This document shows positions 11,479 through 22,990 of a stretch of 64,000 nucleotides of DNA, piece after piece. The notes beneath the pieces were generated by a model. The model did no database searches, had not been told where the DNA came from, and worked only from the letters and a program-made list of their open reading frames with translations. The translations under genes were made by a program, and so were the position numbers. Source of the stretch: Leptidea sinapis (taxonomy: Eukaryota; Arthropoda; Insecta; Lepidoptera; Pieridae); the NCBI RefSeq assembly GCF_905404315.1, contig NC_066312.1, forward strand, positions 10,465,001 to 10,529,000, in the 5' to 3' direction. The stretch's first letter is position 1. Every line of letters starts with the position of its first letter.

Positions 11479-11700
11479 TTTTTTTATGGAATAGGAAGAA
11501 AAATGAGCGTACAGTCACCTGACGTGAGGTAATCACCAGCGCTCAGAGATTCCTGCAACACCAGAGGAATTACAGGGGTACCACTTTTAATGAAGGTACC
11601 ACTGTCGAATCATCCTGGAAACACCACGCAAGGAAGCTCGTCCCACAGTTTGATTTTTTATCGAAGAAAGTTGCTTGCAAACCGCACTTAGCAGTGGTCC
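11479..11700 (-). mobile_element. Jockey-like LINE 3' end
   Basis: Antisense to the 45.5-45.8 kb copy. It starts with the tail TTTTTTTATGGAATAGGA and continues through CACCAGAGGAATTACAGG and AACACCACGCAAGGAAGCTC. It is 5'-truncated. Confidence 0.65.
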
Positions 11701-12285
11701 ATTAAAAGTGTTATAATGAGCGGTGGTGTTCACCTTCTATCGAGTAAGACTTGAAAAGAAACAAAAATATATTAGCAAAAGTAAATATAATATCCGTAGA
11801 GATATTCCGTCTCTTATAAACTCCTGTACACTATTTATATATTGCTTCCAACTCAGGGAAACAAAATGTAATATTATAAGTAATTTAATTCAGCTTGGCA
11901 ACAGCTTAGATATAATAACAGCCGACATGAGACCAATTTTAGCCTGAAAACAATAACAAGGTCAAATGTAGGCGCTACGCGTATTGTAGAGATTACTGTT
12001 GGTCTACGACGACACCTCAGCATGGGACAGCTGGCATGGACTCGCACCGCCCCCGTTCTCACACAACCCCAGATCTTAACTCAGCCCCTTCTTACAGACT
12101 TCATTATACAATAATAAAAGATCGACGTAATATTTTCCCCTAGCTCTGATTTCATAAGGTAACCGTTCTCATTCTTCACTTAGACTTCGCGCGTGTTGGA
12201 CCTCTAGGTTCCATCGTATTAAGACTAGTGCGTACTTAGATAGTGCCTAACGGTTTTGAAGGAGAGTTCTTATTTATGTTCTGAA
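11701..12285 (+). other. Unique sequence upstream of candidate exon
   Basis: No repeat is recognised. It could hold the 5' UTR and promoter of the gene beginning at 12286 if that exon is real. The stretch at about 12180-12285 contains CTTCGCGCGTGTTGGACC. No TATA box or convincing initiator was found. Confidence 0.3.
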
Positions 12286-12340
12286 ATGGACAGTGTGGTA
12301 GGTGCTAAGACAGCCGAAATTCGAACAATGGATTTATCTG
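12286..12340 (+). CDS. Candidate first coding exon of the klumpfuss-like gene
   Basis: An ATG with purine at -3 and G at +4 opens an 18-codon frame (MDSVVGAKTAEIRTMDLS plus one base). It ends exactly at a strong donor, TCTG|GTAAGG. The exon ends in phase 1. The next convincing acceptor on this strand with a matching frame is at 31744/31745, where the exon starts with GA and completes a glycine codon. Joining the two gives a 236-residue zinc finger protein without a stop. What is seen: start context, donor and phase. What is inferred: that it belongs to the 31745 exon. It could instead be chance, or another gene, or further exons could lie in the intron. Confidence 0.4.
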
Positions 12341-12404
12341 GTAAGGTTTATATCATTTGTTTACTTTTTCAAATTTTTATTCCTTGTTTTTTAAATTCTC
12401 TGAC

Positions 12405-12630
12405 TCTAGACTCTGCCTACTGAGCTACAGGTCTATAGGTTCGAATCCCGGTAGGTGCATACATTTACATGATGAATGTGAATGTTTTTTTCCGAGTCAT
12501 GGATGTTTATAACTATTTTTTTATATGTTTAAGTCAGTTCGTATTAAATATAAAGTGGTCTTGTGCCTATAGGATAGGCTATGCCTAATTTTGGGCAAGA
12601 TTATTTGTGTAAGTGTATCTTTATGAAAAA
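12405..12630 (+). mobile_element. tRNA-derived SINE with B box
   Basis: The B box GGTTCGAATCCCGG (12438-12451) is followed by TAGGTGCATACATTTA, then CCGAGTCATGGATGTTTA, then GGGCAAGATTATTTGTGTAA. It is the best-preserved copy of the family (others at 6080, 8166, 22300, 26035). Confidence 0.75.
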
Positions 12631-12708
12631 AATTAATTCAACTCTCTGATGATGAATTTCTGATGTTTTGAACATTACTAACATTACTACATCTAGCCCT
12701 ACGAATTC

Positions 12709-12850
12709 AAATTCAAATTCAAATATTTTTATTCAAAATAGGATTTAAAATCACTTACTGAACGTCAAAAACTACCACCCATTCAAAAGAGACTGCCTCA
12801 GACCTGAGAAGAATGGGCGCAAGAAACTCAGCGGGCTTTTTTTTATATAA
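12709..12850 (-). mobile_element. LINE family A 3' tail
   Basis: It begins with ATTCAAATTCAAATTCAAAT, which is the TTGAATT-repeat tail on the minus strand. It continues AACTACCACCCATTCAAAAG and CAGACCTGAGAAGAATGGGC, as in the 4125 and 30750 copies. Confidence 0.7.
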
Positions 12851-13001
12851 TAATATAATAATAAGAATCAAAGTGTGATTGGCGGTGCAATAGTGTTTTT
12901 TAAGCTCACTGAATAATTTACTCCTTTCTTTATAAGATTCAGTGTGTATAAAACTATGATATTTTGAAAATATCCGTCGGGATGACTGATTGTAGGGCTG
13001 A

Positions 13002-13294
13002 CCAGTGGGAGTCTCCTTTGCACAGGATGCCGGCTAGATTATGGGAACTATTTCTGCCGTGAAGCAGTAATGTTTAAACATTAATGTGTTTCGGTCTGAA
13101 GGGTGCCGTAGCTAGTGAAATTACTAGGCAAATGAGACTTCATATCTTATGTCTCAAGGTGACGAGCACAATTGTAGTGCCGCTCTGAATTTTTGGGAAA
13201 TAATCCTGAGCGGTACTGCATTGTAATGGGCAGGGCGTGTCAATTACAATCAGCACAACGTCCTGAGCATCGCGTCCCTTATTTTCATAAAAAA
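13002..13294 (+). mobile_element. SINE-like element, family S, near full length
   Basis: It runs from CCAGTGGGAG, CTCCTTTGCACAGGATGCC and GGCTAGATTATGGGAAC through GTGCCGCTCTGAATTTTTGG to the tail TTATTTTCATAAAAAA. The length is 293 bp. Confidence 0.8.
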
Positions 13295-13919
13295 GATTGT
13301 GATTCGTGACACTCACTACGCCTTTACGTGTAAACTACATCTACAATTCACCAAAGCAGTCTCGACCTTAACTTAAGTAGAACTTTAACCATTTCTTGTT
13401 GACATCTGTTTCATCGATTAGAAAACAAATTTCCGAAATTATTAAGTTCACGTTTCCCGAACTTCGATAGTCCGTTACATGTGGAAAATTTAACAAGAAA
13501 ATTTGCTATAAAGTGATAAAGGCTTCGTCTTCTTTCAATACTTCCAGTAAAAGGCTGAATGACTTAAGTAATTACTTATATTTATTACTTTACAATGAGC
13601 GAACTGTAATTATAATAAATAATTGCTCTATAATAATAGTTGGAGCTACTGAGAGTGAGCTAAGTTCTTATAAAGATAGTATAATCTGGAGCTTTCTGAG
13701 AACATAATAAATTATTGTTAATTTTAACTTGCTAGATTTTCATTAATTATTCCACTGTGTCGTTAGGAAGTCGTTTAGAACAAAACGTGTCGGAATACAT
13801 TGAACTGATTAATTTTAGAAAATTTTCGCACTATTATCATTAACTATTACTATTAAATCAAATCAAATCTAAGTAAAAGTTATACATTTTACAATTTACC
13901 ACCGCCCGGAGCAAGTTTA
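13295..13919. other. Non-coding stretch
   Basis: No gene or recognised repeat is present. It is AT-rich intronic or intergenic sequence. Confidence 0.4.
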
Positions 13920-14200
13920 CCAGTGGGAGGCTCCTTTGCACAGGATGCCGGCTAGATTATGGGTACCATAACGTCGCCTATTTCTGCTGTGATGCAGTAA
14001 TGTGTAAGCATTATTGTGTTTCGGTCTGAAGGGCGCCGTAGCTAGTGAAATTACTGGGCAAATGAGACTTAACATCTTATGTCTTATTTTTGGGCTTTTT
14101 CAAGAATCCTCAGCGGCACTGCATTGTAATGGGCAGAGCGTATCAATTACCACCAGCTGATAGTCCTGCTCGTCTCGTCCCTTATTTTCATTAAAAAAAA
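13920..14200 (+). mobile_element. SINE-like element, family S, near full length
   Basis: It starts CCAGTGGGAGGCTCCTTTGC and ends CCCTTATTTTCATTAAAAAAAA. An internal stretch after CATCTTATGTCTT is deleted relative to other copies. Confidence 0.8.
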
Positions 14201-14256
14201 GTTGAGCTTTCATGAGAAGGAACAACAAGAAACGCATTGACACTCTTTAAATCAAC

Positions 14257-14425
14257 ATTTACACCATTATTTTGAGCAATGCACGCACTCTAACACAAAG
14301 TGACATACAAATCGCGAGTGTAAGACATGGGTTGGTCAAGCACACTAAAGATAAAAACTGGTCTGTTTTCATCGGATGTCTAGCAGCAAGAGGCTCTATC
14401 CAGACGTATAAATTATTTAAGACTT
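14257..14425 (-). mobile_element. MITE copy, TACGTCTAGATAGA family
   Basis: It contains TTGAGCAATGCACGCACTCT, AATCGCGAGTGTAAGACATG and a right end CTCTATCCAGACGTATAAAT. The left terminal repeat is missing. Confidence 0.55.
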
Positions 14426-14439
14426 CATCATATTTAACT

Positions 14440-14800
14440 GACTTAAAAAAAGGAGGAGGAACTTTCGACTGGATGAACCGATTTCGATGATTTTTTTTTT
14501 TGAAAGCAGTTGCAGCTGGTCTGACAATTTCATCCATGAAAAAACCATAACAGTCTTAAATTTGCATTAGGTATGTGCGCGACAAATGGACGAATAACTC
14601 AATACCACGCCAACCGATTTCGATTATTCTTTTTTATTGGAGAGGATGTGTTTCAAGGATAGTTTTTAAAGATAGTTTCATCCGAATCTTTTAAATGCTA
14701 TCCGGATACTTTAGTCATCTACTTTAACGTCGTTGATAATCATTGTCAAATATTATAATCAATGGAACTCCTTAACGACTTACAGTAAGGGTGCGATTTG
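14440..14800. mobile_element. Degraded transposon-end sequences
   Basis: Two blocks carry the common transposon-end phrase with 'ACCGATTTCGAT' followed by a T-rich run (14478 and 14610). They look like old Helitron or TIR element ends. Boundaries are unclear. Confidence 0.35.
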
Positions 14801-14944
14801 TGGCAGAATATCAAACTGTCTGTAATCAAATTGCAATGTGCTTACGTTCATTGCGGCATTGCAAAATTTAGTAGGACTATATAATATATTCAGACAAATT
14901 AGTAAGTGTACCGCAGATACTAAAAATCAAAAAATTTACTCAGA

Positions 14945-15320
14945 AACAACCGACTTCAGGAAATCTACATCAAAACAATAGATATAATATGCACTACAAA
15001 GTATTAAAATGGGTATTTTATGCAATCTAATTAATTAATCTAATTCTAGTTACGATTATTGTTATTTTTGGAGTCGCTGTCAGCCAAGGTAGGTTTGTAT
15101 CTACATACATAGGTATAGGTGAGATGTGCTTGTGTCGCACGCGCGAAGTGAGGAGGCGAGAGTCGAGAGCGGGGCCGCAGAAGGAAGACACAGATTCCAA
15201 AAATTACAATAATCGTAGCAAGTAGAATTAGATTGTAAAAAATTCGCAATTATTTTTATACTTTTTAGTGCGTATTATATTTATTGCTTTGGTATAGTTT
15301 TATTGAAGTTGGTTATTTTT
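14945..15320. mobile_element. Fold-back element with about 140-bp arms
   Basis: The left arm (about 14945-15075: CCGACTTCAGGAAATCTACA, TATGCACTACAAAGTATTAA, AATCTAATTCTAGTTACGAT) is repeated inverted at about 15193-15320. The central loop is much more GC-rich (about 15120-15190, CGCACGCGCGAAGTGAGGAG). No ORF is visible. Confidence 0.7.
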
Positions 15321-15985
15321 TTTACAAATATTTAATAATATTTGTGTAAAGTGAGGCAACAAAAATACTCAAACGTCATGAAATACAGAAGCAAGTATAA
15401 GTTTAAGAGTGGGGAGAGACATGGATTGGCAATTAATTATAAACCCTGTCTCCTCACTGTGTATCTATAATTCAGTAAAAGTCGACGTTAACATCTTCAT
15501 AACATTTTGAAGAGTTTAAAAAAACGTGCAATTGCTTCTGTACAATTTGGGGTTAAAATGTGAAATTACTATTTGTACTGAAGAATTGAAATATTTATAA
15601 AGTGAAACTTTTATTACATCGTCTCAGACTTTTTCGTCTGTGTGTTGCATGTCGCGTGACGTTCGGGCAGCGTCTATAGTTCGAAGCAGCTGACCGTGTA
15701 GTGTATAGACTATTACTCATTTGTGCTAATGGTCCACGCTATTTTGTTTGTTTTTGTCAGTGTTTAATGTAAATGTTGTTATTTATTAAAGTGAAACTTT
15801 TATTTCCTCTTGGTAAACAACGACACAGCTAGGTGAATATTATTTTAAGGTAAAGATCAATAATGTGAAAAAAATTGTCCCTTTACCGTGGTTTCATAAA
15901 ATCACACAATCCTTTTTTTTGTAAGGTGAAATGTATTCATCTTATCGATTTTCTTGTATGTTCTTCTCACGAGCTTTACTTAGTT
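15321..15985. other. Non-coding stretch with a short direct repeat
   Basis: AAAGTGAAACTTTTATT occurs at about 15599 and again at about 15789, bracketing a slightly GC-richer segment. This could mark a small insertion. No gene is seen. Confidence 0.35.
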
Positions 15986-15989
15986 ATTT

Positions 15990-16225
15990 ATTTAATCAAA
16001 ACAAATCTTATAACTATATTTACAATACTACGACTACATAAAATTAAAACTATCATTACGTGGAAGCGTACCAAGAATACTGGCAGCATTACCCCGTTGG
16101 ATAGCAAGGCTGATCCGTTGACCGAAATAGCTGCCAGCGCTTGGGTTTCCAGTAGCCTTATTGAGGCGCGAAGATAGTATTTTGAACATTCTCCGCGCCT
16201 CTGGGCCCCACGGGCCAAGTGTCTC
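15990..16225 (-). mobile_element. LINE 3' terminal fragment
   Basis: On the minus strand a short frame encodes the end of a retroelement protein (KATGNPSAGSYFGQRISLAI then QRGNAASILGTL). It stops and runs into an AT-rich UTR. It is related to the piece at 8430. 5'-truncated. Confidence 0.5.
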
Positions 16226-16229
16226 GAGC

Positions 16230-17633
16230 TTTACTTATTCCGAACATATAGTTGATTCAGTAATTCTAATTACTTAAATATACTTATTGAAGATCCAAAA
16301 TAGCTTAGTTCAAGTCTAATTGAATAAAATTTATTTGACTTTTACTTTAAAGTATTTACGCTCCTTTTCCATCTCACGGTATGGTCATTTATGCCTTTGC
16401 GGTAAAACTCTGGGGACCTAGAATCCAAAAAATATATTAAAGCTTCTTTTAAAAAGAAGGCTTATTATAGTATAGTAGATTATATTAAGGAAAATGATTC
16501 ATGGTTTTTGCCTGGTTCTGCACAGGCCACAGCGCAGTAAAAGTTAAGTTAACATGGTATGGAAGCAAGTTTCAAAACGTTCTTCTCTTCGTAAGTCATG
16601 TAACGCATCATTATTTGCCTTAGTGGCTGTTCTTCGTCGGGCTTCATTCTTGAAGTCTAAGTCTCTTCTAGTGAAGCGCTAAACCAAAAAACGTACAACG
16701 CTATCATTAGCCGTACCGTACCAGCAATGGTATTGCGAGCTGGTTCTACTGCGTTAGTCCTACGTAGGACCTCGTATTCAAAAATTACTCAAATTTCCAA
16801 TGTATAATTAACTTGAAATCCAAATGAAAAACCATTGGAGAGTCAAACAAAATAAAGTTATGCACATGTTTAAATCTAGAATATTCTTCGAACTCTAACT
16901 GTCACGTGCAAAATATCGCACCAAGGACGTTTTATTTAAATCCAGTAGAGCGTATGTCAAAACAGCAATTTCATACTTAAATCCCCATTTTTTTCTTTTT
17001 CTGTCGAACTTTATGTTCCTGTAAAATCGTATCACGTTTACTATACAAACTTATTTTTGAAATATTCGATGTAAGCTTCGCTATGATTCATGTTATAATT
17101 CTAAATATTCTTTATCAACCCACCTGTGGAATATAATACCTCAAAGGGAAAATTTTCTCATCACTGTCTGCAACGTGGGCAGGTCTAGACTTGGGTTTAC
17201 AGTGTCCTTTCAACGCACAAAGCACTGCATTAAATGCAAAAGAGCGATGTATTTGTATGGTTTTAATTATCGGTGAATCATCTAGAGAAATATTTTAAGA
17301 ACTAAACATTTTAACCACTCAATATATTATTGATAATGTTATGTATTAGGCACATTAGCGGATTTTCTAGCAACTGTAATAATCATAATGTTAACAACAG
17401 GAATAAATATAAACTTGACCTACTACTACTCGGTTAAATCGAGTTTGTTAGTTTTTTGTTCGGTGATGTATTTTCTTTCACAACACAACCCCAGATTTTT
17501 TTAAACGAATTGGTTATGATAAAATACGTTTATATGTGTTAATTACTATAATAATTAAATAACTAGCTTGATGATGATTGGGAATGGAACGACTGCCCTC
17601 AGAGTATTTATTAGTAGGTAGGTATTATTTTTT
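16230..17633. other. Non-coding stretch, one possible LINE scrap
   Basis: About 16430-16490 reads like the worn end of a LINE ORF (repeated Lys with KEGLL...Y), but frames are broken. The remainder has no recognisable feature. Confidence 0.3.
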
Positions 17634-17770
17634 TTTAAAAAAAAAAGCCCTCTGCATTTCTTGCGCCCGTTCTTCTCAAAACTGAGGCTAAATTTTTGAA
17701 TGGATGGTAATTTTTGATATTTAATAATATGATCATATAGTAATATTTTATATCCTTACTTGAATAAAAT
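17634..17770 (+). mobile_element. LINE family A 3' tail
   Basis: TTTCTTGCGCCCGTTCTTCT, then GAATGGATGGTAATTTTTGA and a tail TTGAATAAAAT. It is the opposite orientation of the copies at 4125 and 12709, and diverged. Confidence 0.55.
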
Positions 17771-18479
17771 ATTAGCATAGGAATTTATTTATTCATTTGA
17801 TAATCTTACAGTATACATATATTTAGAGTATATATTTGCAGTATAATAATTAAATAAATCGTTAATATTATTGCTTCATTACCTCGCCTCGATGTCGCCT
17901 CAAGATCACTTTTTTCATGTATTCATGTTATTCAGTGATGACATTCTATTCAACTAGTAAAATATTATTTTAAGTCGTCCGATTGATTTTCGAGTTCAAC
18001 TGAGTTTAATTTACGTGTGAAGTTTATACTTCTTTAGAATAGGAAAATCACTAAACTTACTTGACGTCACGCAATAATAGGTTTTTTGTTTCTAATTTTA
18101 GTTACTAGTATTCGCGAGTATTATTACACATAACTTTTTGTGTATAAACCGTTTGAAACAGAAAAAACACAAAATATTACGGAGAATTTGCCTAATATAT
18201 CATTGAAAACCGCAAATTATCTTACTCGTTTCTAATATAAATGTGAAAAAAAAACACACAAAAATTCTTAAATATACTTTTTTGACCTCTGTTACATAAT
18301 TACAACCAGTACAACTTGTTGTTAATGGTAAAAACATCTTTTTATGTACAGAAACAGCAGGTACACGATTTAATTATAGTTTAAGTCATATTTCATATTG
18401 AGGGGCAAATAGTTAAGAACTATCATTTAACTCTTCAATTAATTCAATGATTTATATGAAACGTAAAGTATATATATAA
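17771..18479. other. Non-coding stretch
   Basis: AT-rich sequence with no supported feature. Confidence 0.4.
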
Positions 18480-20298
18480 ATAAGGCATAAAAAGACTTCA
18501 TAAGTTTAAGGGTGAGTGATGAAATCCCTTCTATTTTCTCTATTTAATGCGCAGATGCTCTCGTTTACCCTCTTTTTATTTTTTTAACAAGTCACTTGTT
18601 ACCGGTGGTAGTCTTTCCGTCGTTCTCGAAAAAATCTTTGGTTTTACCCTTGTTTAAGAACGATTCTCGCAATCCTGTCATAAACTACAGGCTACTCTCA
18701 ATCATGCTTATATTTGCAAAATTATTAAAAAAAAATTGTACATTAAATCCTTTGGCATTTAAAGCACTCAATGGACCACAAATAACATGAATTTTCTGCT
18801 GGTAAATCAACAACCAAAAACCTTATTTGTAAATGAAATCTCCTTATGTATTGATAATTGATTTTGTGCTGACTTTATTCATACCGATTTTCAGAAGGCA
18901 TTTGATAGCGTAGAGCACACTTTCTTATTATATAAGCTTTTAAGACATGGAATATAATATGGAACTGTTCTTGAATGGTGTAGATCATATCTATCTAGCC
19001 TCACTTGCAGAGTTGTGGTTAACGGTTTCACGTCTTCATTCTTGTGAGGTGACTTCCGGCGCCCCACAGGGATCTCGTTTAGGCCTTCTTTTATTTAGTA
19101 TTTTCATAAATTGCTGACGATTTGACATTTTTTAGGCCCATAAAATCTCCCCATGATTCTACTACATGATACAAGAAGATTTAAACATATTGGTAGACCG
19201 GTGTAGTTATAATAGAATCATTCTAAATACCTCAAAATGTGTGGTGATGAAGTTCTCACGAAAAATGTTTATTTGAATTCTTTGTTTAACATCAATGGGG
19301 CCGTATTAACTCAAGTGGACTTTATTCGCGATTTAGGCGTAAAATTACATAGAGAGCTCAAATGTAATACAGACATCGACACCAATGCTAACTAGGCATT
19401 AAATACATTAGGTTTTCTCATAAAGAATTGCAAATAATTTAATTCGTTTCAAGTGAAAATAACAATTGATAACGGATTGGTTCGCAGTAGTTTGGAGTTT
19501 TATTCTGTAGTATGGTGTCCTCACTACTAAATATGCAGTAGTAGATTAGAAAAAATTCAAAAACAATAGCATCTTCCTTTATAATCCATTTACATCTATG
19601 AAATTAGAAAACTATTCTGAACGTTTGCGATACTTTAAGATGGACACACTGTCTGATATTCGATTGTCTCTTGTTATATAAAATTATTATCGGTGGAATT
19701 GACTGCCCCGATATTCTCTCGTTAATTAATGAAGCCGCTCCCATGAGACTCCCGAGAATCAGCAGATACGATATATTTTTAACAATTACCGCAAAGTCTA
19801 ACCTAGTTCACTTACGTACTCTTAACAGAATTGTTCGCACTTACAATAGCCTTCCCAAAGTTGAACGAAGTATAGACATTTTAAATGATAAGTTGTCTGC
19901 TTTTCGGTGGAATGTGCGGAAATTAATATGTTGCTAGACAGGAATATAATTTGCTGTTCAACAAGAATTATTCATATTTTAATGTAATATTTTAGTTTAG
20001 CCGTAAATAAGTTAAGTTAGTTTTGTTCATTTTAATTAATTTTCACTTTATAGAAACTAATTATGTGTATTTTATCTTATTATTAAATTGTATTTTATTA
20101 TAACATATTGTATCTTTGTATTTGTTCTTATGTTGTTCAATTAAAATTCAAAAATTATGTATATGTTATACTTGCATTTGGTCGTTGCCCGTAAGTGCAA
20201 TAACACTTATATTTAGACTTATTTAGAAGTAATAATATTTAATGTAATTAGTTAGTGATTATTGTGTTGGCAATGGTAATAAATAAATCATATTTCAA
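18480..20298 (+). mobile_element. Decayed jockey/CR1-type LINE, reverse-transcriptase half
   Basis: Scattered frames on the + strand give an ordered reverse transcriptase. FPSFSKKSLVLPLFKNDSRN and INYRLLSIM come near 18610-18700. DFQKAFDSVEHTFLL is near 18890-18925. SGAPQGSRLGLLLFSIF is near 19054-19110. The thumb and C-terminal region ends LDSLPKVERS-like and KLICC at 19936. The 3' UTR ends near AATAAATCATATTTCAAAC. The YxDD active-site segment is lost around 19110-19140. Many stops and frameshifts show it is dead. The endonuclease and ORF1 are absent, so it is a 5'-truncated copy. Confidence 0.75.
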
Positions 20299-20711
20299 AC
20301 TATTATAAAAATTTCACATTTGCTAAGACAAAAATGTTATAATAATATAAATATTATATTTGGATACCTGTCTGTAGCCACCTTAATCTTACAACAATGA
20401 GGCATTGATTCTATTGGTCTTTACATTTTTCTATTGAAATAGAATTCCATTTTTGCACAAACACGTCATACACGACGTCTCGATATTGCGTGATACACAC
20501 AGTGCTTACACATATTTCTTAACCACACTTCAAAGCTTTTAAAATGAATTCAAAACTGGACCATTTTCTGGCCGGTCGGTCTTGCCGGTCGATTGAATTT
20601 TAGTATGCTTAACATCTGGATGAGTGGCGTTACAGCTTTAGAAACAAAATCTTCAAAAAGCACGTACACTCCGCTGGAATACCCGCTAATGTGATTTCTC
20701 TAGTATTGCTG

Positions 20712-21015
20712 CTTTTTTTCATGACAATAAGGGACCACACGAGCAGTACGCTCAGCTGATGGTAATTGATACGCCCTGTCCATTATAATGCAGTGCCGTT
20801 CAGGATTTTTCAAGAGTCCTGAGCGGCATCATAATTGCACTCGTCACCTTGAGACATAAGATGTTAAGTCTCATTTGCCCAGTAATTCTACGAGGTACCT
20901 TCAGACCGAAACACAATAATGCTTAGGTACACATGACTGCTTCATGGCAGGAAAAAAGCGCCTTAGTGGTACCCATAATCTAGCCCTCATCCTGTGCAAA
21001 GGAGCCTCCCACTGA
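20712..21015 (-). mobile_element. SINE-like element, family S, near full length
   Basis: Antisense copy. It starts TTTTTTTCATGACAATAAGG and runs through GTTAAGTCTCATTTGCCCAG to CAAAGGAGCCTCCCACTG. Length 304 bp. Confidence 0.8.
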
Positions 21016-21571
21016 TAAATGCCTATTAGTCGGCTTACGACAGCCCGCGGCCTGGGACTTCCCTATTATTTTTATGCCCCGGTGAAGCACTGGGTACTTG
21101 CTATGAGAGGAGATTCATCATCATCTCACCAATCATCAATTATTGTGTGTCCTCGTTTCACTAATAAAAATATGATAATCAAATCGTACAGAATAGAATA
21201 TCTATATAATATCTACGAATTTGTATCCACGCCTTTAACAAATATATACGATATAATAATGAGTACAATTTTATTGGGACAACAATTTGCTTTGATTACG
21301 TAGATATATCAATTTCCATAGACATTCCAGAAATAGAACCTTTTCATGAGCTTATGCCTATATACATTCACGGAATATTCGGATCCATGCAATCAAATTA
21401 TAACAGATTAATTATATAATATAATATTATAATTATGTTTATTAGTTAGTATTGCAATTATTTATACTATTCTTGTAATATTCCGGATAAATTACTTGAA
21501 TAAAAATAATTGATATAAAATTTAATATGTTCCAATGTTTCGGTTGATGTGATGATGATGTGGGTACCTAC

Positions 21572-21715
21572 ACCTTGCAAATAAACATGGAAATACGTCC
21601 GAATCGTTCGAATAAACCAATTATTAGCAAAAATGTCGAATTGTAAATATTTCGCATATTCTTGGTTTATTGTCAGATATAATATTTATACAAAGTTTAT
21701 TTTTAAGGTCGTGTA
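21572..21715. mobile_element. MITE related to 8689-8950
   Basis: Left TTGCAAATAAACATGGAAAT and right CAAAGTTTATTTTTAAGGTC are inverted and resemble the arms of the 8689 element. It is shorter and diverged. Confidence 0.45.
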
Positions 21716-21920
21716 AGTCTATTTTACAAAGGATTTTGAAAATGTACCTCTCAAACTAAAAAACGTTACTCACAATTTACCGATTAATCCTAAAAATGCA
21801 TTGCTATCGTTAGTCTTGAAAGAACATGTGAAAATTCATCAATAGATTTATTTTTTATGTAAAATACAGACGAGACGTACAGGTCATCCTCATAAGTGAT
21901 ACCTACACTCTGCATATCAC

Positions 21921-22035
21921 AATGCAGGTTCACTCAGGATTCTTGAAAAACCAAAAATTCTAATTGGCGCTGCGATTGTGCTCGTCACTTTGACACCCAA
22001 GATGTTAAGTCTCATTAGCCCAGTAATTCTATAGA
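21921..22035 (-). mobile_element. SINE family S fragment
   Basis: CAGGATTCTTGAAAAACCAA, then TGTTAAGTCTCATTAGCCCA and GTAATTCTAT. Both ends are truncated. Confidence 0.6.
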
Positions 22036-22299
22036 AAGAGAAGAAGTAATACTTTTTCAGATTGCAAGATTGGACATAACAAAACATACAACCATATATT
22101 GCAAGATAAATTAATAATGAATATGTGCAGGTATAAAACGCATAACGGACCTTTAAATACAAATGTTAAAAACCAACCAAAATTATGATAGTTAAAAAAA
22201 AAAGGTGTTTACTTGGGCGCCAAGACGGAAGTAAAAGCTTCATCAAGACAGAGAATTAAAAGGATTATTTTGTTCAAGACGAAACGAATCATATGAAAT

Positions 22300-22365
22300 A
22301 AAACAATAGAATAAAGGCGTCTTGGATTCGAATCCCGATACGTGGCAAACGTTTCAAATATATAC
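22300..22365 (+). mobile_element. tRNA-derived SINE head fragment
   Basis: GGATTCGAATCCCGATACGT and GGCAAACGTTTCAAATATAT match the B box and next block of the SINE at 12405. The rest is absent. Confidence 0.45.
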
Positions 22366-22559
22366 AATAGATAATAATAGCGTAAAATGCTCTGGAATAG
22401 TAAGACGATGCCCAATGTATATTTTTGTTTTGTTAGTTGACAATTTTTTTAATCAATATAATATTATTTAATTTATTTGTACGAAAATGTATACTGAAAC
22501 AACCAATGTATTTCAGACTACTTTTCTGGTGCTTCCGTCGATAGAATTCTCTGTAAATA

Positions 22560-22990
22560 ACGAAGGTTGAAAGCCTTAAAGCGCATACGCATATTATTAT
22601 ATCCAAGTTTGTCGGCTGAATCGAATGGAAACGTTGCGTGGCGTAGAACCGTCTGTATATTGCTCGGTGCTGTTGCCGGCTGCCTGTTAGTTCTGTGATT
22701 CTGTCAGTTGGTCGGAAGCCGTGGCATCAAGTACATGTGGCCTTAAAACATTGAAGACCGGCGTATGTGAATGTATTCGATGCTTGTTTATGCAAGGTGG
22801 GGGAGGCGGGAGGACCGGTCGCACGTTTGACGCTCGACCTCAGCAGCTATAGCGACCTTACACACCGTTCACTGTACTTCTTACATCTAAGTGCAACTCT
22901 CCATCAAAAATGCACTAGTGGTTCTACAAAATACGCGTGTGTGTGCTACAATCGTGTAAACAAATGTGTATCAAATTATAATTAATATAA
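22560..22990. promoter_or_regulatory. GC-richer unique island in the putative klu intron
   Basis: This stretch is clearly less AT-rich than its surroundings (for example GTGGGGGAGGCGGGAGGACC near 22798) and shows no repeat match. A short open frame at 22767-22985 has no recognisable domain. It could be a conserved regulatory region, an alternative first exon or a non-coding RNA. Nothing in the sequence decides this. Confidence 0.3.

Noticed and set aside
12438..12451. GGTTCGAATCCCGG as part of a tRNA gene
   Set aside because: There is no cloverleaf or A box at tRNA spacing. The downstream body is shared with other SINE copies.
22767..22985. 72-codon frame in the GC-richer island
   Set aside because: No domain, no splice context that fits klu, and no codon pattern. 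It is kept only as a possible regulatory island.
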